Source of the DNA: Antedon bifida
Lineage: Eukaryota > Echinodermata > Crinoidea > Comatulida > Antedonidae
DNA: 64,000 bases
Assembly (NCBI GenBank): GCA_963402885.1
Contig: OY727097.1
Coordinates: 32,357,401 to 32,421,400 of the forward strand
Direction of reading: 5' to 3'
Shown here in pieces: positions 59,917 to 64,000 of this stretch (its first letter is position 1; each line of letters starts with the position of its first letter). The notes under the pieces were generated by a model, which did no database searches, was not told where the DNA came from, and saw only the letters and a program-made list of their open reading frames with translations. The position numbers and the translations under genes were made by a program.

Positions 59917-61387
59917 TTATTATTAGGGTGAAAATCACTTATTTTTCTTTCTTTTTTAAAGTAAGACATAAGTCAATTTTAATATCACTTTGTAAAGTTC
60001 TTTTGTAATTCCCCTTTTTAACCGGCAAGAACTTATGTTTAGTTTTTAGTTTAGTTTGTTTCTTAATTTTCATTCACAAAAACATAAATAATCATTACAA
60101 AACAAAAAATTTTGTTTTTGGTCTTCAACGCTGACTTGCACTTTTGGTACAATATACTGAGTTACACTGACTGACTCGCATGTATTCTTTTTTTTTTATA
60201 TATAATGTACGTAACGGCTAATTAAGATTAGCCTAATGAGTGTTGTATTATTTTTCTTTGTATAATGTAGGCCTAAAGAGGGACTACAGCGACAGGCCCA
60301 TCGGTCCTTTTGTAGTCTCTCGACTATATATATTATATGCCAACCATTGTTAATGTTATGATATAATATCATTTTTGGTCAATAGATGTTTCTTGAAATT
60401 ACAAACATGGTCACATGGTGCGTTGGCTCCGGGACTTTGATCTGTGGTTAGGGCTTCTTCTATACGATTACGTAGGTGATTCATTTGTAATTGTTTTGCG
60501 AATTGTACATTGTGGCCTAATATTGAAATGAGGCTTTTGTGTTTGGCTGTTTGTATTTTATAATGTTTGTTCTGTTGACGTACGGTCATGGTATGGATGA
60601 ATTTTGCATGCCTCGCTGGTATTTTTGTGTACGAATAAAAACGCCACTGGTGCATTTTACTACTGTACAATACCATGTTATTGACCAGAACGGCGTTCCA
60701 TATGACCATCTTGTTTATCTTTCGGATCGAACGTACGACGTATTTATAAATTTATAAAATGCTATTTAGGCCTAGGCCTAGTTATTTGTTCATGCTATAT
60801 AGCCAATCCTACGCCTTTTAGTATTAATTGCAGTATCTCCGCCGCACCTTCTTAATAGTTAAGCCTAGACCTAAGCCACTTTTATGGCCTAGCTAGGCTA
60901 GGCAGTACTACTCTAGCCTAGCCTAGTTGGTAGGCTATCTCTATGCTAACCTAGATTCGCTACGCCAGGCGACCCGGCCGCCTTCTAGCTAGGCCTAGAT
61001 GCTGGCCTAGCATAGGCCTAGGCCTAGGCTATTTTAAAATGCTCAGGAATTTCCTTGCCCAATTTCAAATTGGTGCCCTTCCTTGTTACAATTGCTCGGC
61101 GTCCCTGTCGCCTACTACAGTACAGTAGGCCTGGCCTACAGTCTGGCTGGGTGGGTTTTAATAGGCTATTGTTTTGTAGTATTGTACTTATTATGGTATT
61201 CCTTATTATTATGCCTCAGTCAGCCTTATATTATAATGATATAAGCTTTTTAGGCCTAAGTATATAATATCATATAATATAGTCTATTGCAACAGCCTGC
61301 TGTATATGAAATAGAATTACTTATTTTTATTATTAATAATATATTGTTTTTTTTTTTAATAGTTCAAATTCAGGATTCACACAGACT
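59917..61387. other. Intergenic region upstream of SMIM20
   Basis: A minus-strand 117-codon open frame (60356-60709) has no recognisable motif and I do not call it a gene. A GC-richer block at about 60280-60340 (CTACAGCGACAGGCCCATCG) may be a repeat fragment. An AGGCCTAG tract lies at 60767-61035. The promoter and 5' UTR of SMIM20 should be within the last few hundred bases; a pyrimidine tract and AG at about 61350-61361 suggest an upstream non-coding exon. Confidence 0.4.
60767..61035. repeat. AGGCCTAG/CTAGGC low-complexity tract
   Basis: Same texture as at 35985-36260 (TTTAGGCCTAGGCCTAG, TAGCTAGGCTAGGC), about 350-620 bp upstream of the SMIM20 start codon. Confidence 0.75.
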
Positions 61388-61993
61388 ATGATTCCACTTC
61401 CAAGGACTGGTATCCGAAACAGGAATGGTCTTATCATTGCTGGTTTTGTTGGCTTCATTGGCATAGCTCTATATCCTATTATTGTTCAGCCATATTTCGA
61501 TCCTAAACCTTGGCGTAAGTTAGTCATTTCATAATCTTCGGCCCATTCAATTCTTGTAGACTTGACACTGTAATTATCCATGAGGCACTTGCTACTGGAA
61601 ACATAATCATGAATGCTTTCTTGCAGAACGTACACAAAATGAGGCAAGGAAGGATATAAAACAAGAAGATATTCAACCAGGAGGTATGTAAAGCACAATA
61701 CATTTTTGTAATAACCATTCTAAATTCTCCATAAATGTTTTAATTTCTAAATGTCTTAAATTGTAATGATATCTTTGTTGTGAAGTTAAGTAATGTTGTG
61801 CAATCATTGAGCTAACAAATTCTGTATTGTAAGTAAGTACTGTATGTTGTTGGCAATTATTATTCACTTATCATATCTTCTAAAACCATTTTAATCAATT
61901 TTCAGTTCTCTATGGATTTATTTTTTTCCTACTTTAGGAATGAGAGTTTGGAGCGATCCATTTTCACCAAGAAAAGACATTCCACAGAAATGA
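61388..61993 (+). CDS. SMIM20: SMIM20 homologue (MITRAC7 / phoenixin precursor)
   Basis: Three exons (61388-61514, 61627-61683, 61938-61993) encode 79 residues. A single membrane segment (GLIIAGFVGFIGIALYPIIV) is followed by a soluble tail ending QEDIQPGGMRVWSDPF plus SPRKDIPQK. The YP after the helix and the QED-QP-G-VWSDPF block match vertebrate SMIM20 (67 residues), the inner-membrane COX1 assembly factor MITRAC7. In mammals the same C-terminus is the source proposed for the peptide phoenixin. The vertebrate WSDPFGRK amidation/cleavage site is WSDPFSPRK here, so the glycine needed for amidation is missing. The frame is open upstream to the acceptor, but the ATG at 61388 gives the expected length. 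Confidence 0.9.
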
Positions 61994-62038
61994 AGGTATA
62001 TAAACAAGAAAGTGACATTATTTATAATATGTGCATGT

Positions 62039-62132
62039 TGTGCATAACAGTACCTATTTAATTTATTATTCATTTGGTAATAAATTATTACCAAATGAAT
62101 AATAATAAATTAAATAGGTACTGTTATGCACA
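62039..62132. repeat. Long hairpin (about 45-bp arms) in the SMIM20 3' UTR
   Basis: Left arm TGTGCATAACAGTACCTATT runs on to TTTGGTAATAA. The right arm, from TTATTACCAAA to AATAGGTACTGTTATGCACA, is its reverse complement apart from a 3-nt ATA-type insertion. The loop is only a few bases. Confidence 0.93.
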
Positions 62133-63043
62133 AGATGCACATACATGCATTTAATGTTTTTGTGTATATGCAAATGAATGATAAATTATTTGTTGTTAGC
62201 AAAATCAAAAGCAAAGATGAATATTCATACAGTTAGAAGAATACTAAAAAGAACAATCATGCATTTTGAGGTTGACAGAAACTGCTTAAAAAAAATTGCA
62301 TAATTTATTGTAAACAAATATACAGGTGAATATTAAAGAGAGCAGGTATAATAATAGTAGATTTTAATTCATCTGCCTTTGTGCTGAATAACACAATTTC
62401 TGAATAGAGTATACACATATTATTATTTTGACACTAAACTGAGATCTGGTAACTATACTGTACTTCATATCTATATTATAGACTGTATATATACTGTATT
62501 ATAACAAACTGGGATCGGGTAGACTACACTCCATATAAAACACTGAAATCTGGTAACTATGCTTCATGTCAAGGCGTCACTGGAATTCACTTTTTGTGTG
62601 TATGCAGTAGAAAAACAAGCTAACAATTAACAGATACTATCATCATTATTACAAACTATTAAACCACTCAAAGAACTATCTTGAATAAAAATTTGCATAT
62701 CATGCATAATATTTTATTTTATGCCTTTACAAAAAGTTACATTTTACAGTACTGCCTTATTTAGAAATATTCAACACTGTAGGTGTGTGTACACAAACAA
62801 CAGTACACAATGTGTACCTTATTTTAATGTGATATCAATTGTATTTAATTGTATATTTGAAAGATATCGTAAATGCTGTAAATATATCCATTTAAATTGC
62901 ATTATTAATGTAATGTAAGGCAACTCTGAACCACCATTAAACAATATCTTATCATGCAATATTGCTATTTAAAATTCTTTCATGGCTATAGACAATTGAA
63001 TAATATTCCACAGAACACACAATACATATTTATGTTGTTGTGG

Positions 63044-63049
63044 AATAAA
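63044..63049 (+). promoter_or_regulatory. Candidate poly(A) signal of SMIM20
   Basis: AATAAA follows TTGTTGTGG about 1.05 kb after the stop codon and lies just upstream of the terminal minisatellite. An earlier AATAAA at about 62682 is an alternative. Confidence 0.45.
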
Positions 63050-63270
63050 ACTCTTACCATAATAATTATTTGATTGATGCACACATTTAGGTAGATAGAT
63101 TATTACACTTTGCATACAAAGTAAACTATAAGATGTATATCTATTAGAAATGATGTTTTTATTAATGCCATCATATTATAATTTATTATTTGTTTATTGA
63201 TACACCTGAAAATGTATTTATTTACACATTACAGTTACACTAAGGCCATATTTAAAAAGTTCCTTGCTGT

Positions 63271-64000
63271 GCACCAGTGGCTATAGGACCTTTCTAGTGC
63301 ATCAGTAACTATATGACTTTCTGTATTAGTGCACCAGTGGCTATAGGACCTTTCTAGTGCATCAGTAACTATAGGACTTTCTATAGTAGTGCACCAGTGG
63401 CTATAGGACCTTTCTAGTGCATCAGTAACTATATGACTTTCTATAGTAGTGCACCAGTGGCTATAGGACCTTTCTAGTGCATCAGTAACTATAGGACTTT
63501 CTATAGTAGTGCACCAGTGGCTATAGGACCTTTCTAGTGCATCAGTAACTATATGACTTTCTATAGTAGTGCACCAGTGGCTATAGGACCTTCTAGTGCA
63601 TCAGTAACTATATGACTTTCTGTAGTAGTGCACCAGTGGCTATAGGACCTTCTAGTGCATCAGTAACTATATGACTTTCTGTAGTAGTGCACCAGCGGCT
63701 ATAGGACCTTTCTAGTGCATCAGTAACTATATGACTTTCTGTAGTAGTGCACCAGCGGCTATAGGACCTTTCTAGTGCATCAGTATCTATATGAATTTCT
63801 ATAGTAGTGCACCAGCGGCTATAGGACCTTTCTAGTGCATCAGTAACTATATGACTTTCTATAGCAGTGCACCAGTGGCTATAGGACCTTTCTAGTGCAT
63901 CAGTAACTATAGGACTTTCTGTAGTAGTGCACCAGCGGCTATAGGACCTTTCTAGTGCATCAGTAACTATATGACTTTCTATAGTAGTGCACCAGTGGCT
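63271..64000 (+). repeat. 60-bp minisatellite built from a 28+32 dimer, at least 12 copies, running off the window
   Basis: Each 60-bp unit holds two diverged halves: GTGCACCAGTGGCTATAGGA... and GTGCATCAGTAACTATATGA.... About twelve units fit before the window ends, so the array is longer than shown. Some units lack a T in CCTTTCTAG, which gives 59-bp variants. Confidence 0.95.

Larger units (their letters stand above)
61994..63270 (+). other. Probable SMIM20 3' UTR
   Basis: An AT-rich stretch without coding exons. It contains a 94-bp hairpin (62039-62132) and a good AATAAA at 63044-63049. The length (about 1.05 kb) is inferred from that signal. Confidence 0.45.

Noticed and set aside
60356..60709. 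117-codon minus-strand open frame
   Set aside because: No recognisable motif, no supporting neighbouring exons, and an overlapping open frame on the other strand; kept only as an unassigned ORF.

Overview
This is a eukaryotic, AT-rich, intron-dense window from an animal genome. All genes have bilaterian orthologues, introns are mostly 0.1-1 kb, and there are dispersed low-complexity AGGCCTAG/CTAGGC tracts. I infer an invertebrate deuterostome, most likely an echinoderm; that is inference from gene content and repeat texture, not proof. I rebuilt eight genes exon by exon. For seven of them every splice junction keeps the reading frame; one junction in the IQ-motif gene (exon 3/4) is unresolved.

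Layout. 1353-11047 (+): a Polycomb-type MBT protein with an FCS zinc finger, four MBT repeats, a long basic disordered linker and a C-terminal SAM domain. 13553-16092 and 16731-19501 (+): two recently duplicated, apparently intact secreted M14 carboxypeptidases with a lysine in the specificity pocket. 20779-31408 (+): a ~1,500-residue, mostly disordered protein with a conserved C-terminal IQ-motif region. 32233-35675 (-): FAM47E-like. 36536-46072 (+): KIF3A, the kinesin-II motor subunit, head-to-head with FAM47E. 47741-53191 (+): a membrane-anchored collagen-like protein with a CASPR-type fibrinogen-like C-terminus. 53646-58641 (-): an SLC5/SGLT-family sodium/solute symporter, tail-to-tail with the collagen-like gene. 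61388-61993 (+): SMIM20 (MITRAC7/phoenixin precursor homologue). The genes are not an operon or pathway; this is an ordinary mixed gene neighbourhood.

The most striking feature is structural. Tandem repeats repeatedly start inside an exon and cross its splice site, so they carry copied donors or acceptors (MBT gene exons 5 and 6, IQ-gene exon 10, KIF3A exon 6, the first exon of the SLC5 gene). Most of the decoy sites I tested would frameshift or truncate the protein. In KIF3A intron 5 this exon-derived minisatellite was interrupted by a ~4.4 kb tandem trimer of a non-autonomous Helitron/Helentron-like element. Because the target is a repeat, the empty site can be read directly and shows at most a 2-bp duplication.

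Other points of interest are a MITE with a readable empty site in the paralogous carboxypeptidase intron, several long perfect or near-perfect palindromes, an inverted copy of an intronic minisatellite that could pair in the MBT pre-mRNA, altered sugar-site residues in the SLC5 protein, and loss of the phoenixin amidation glycine in SMIM20.
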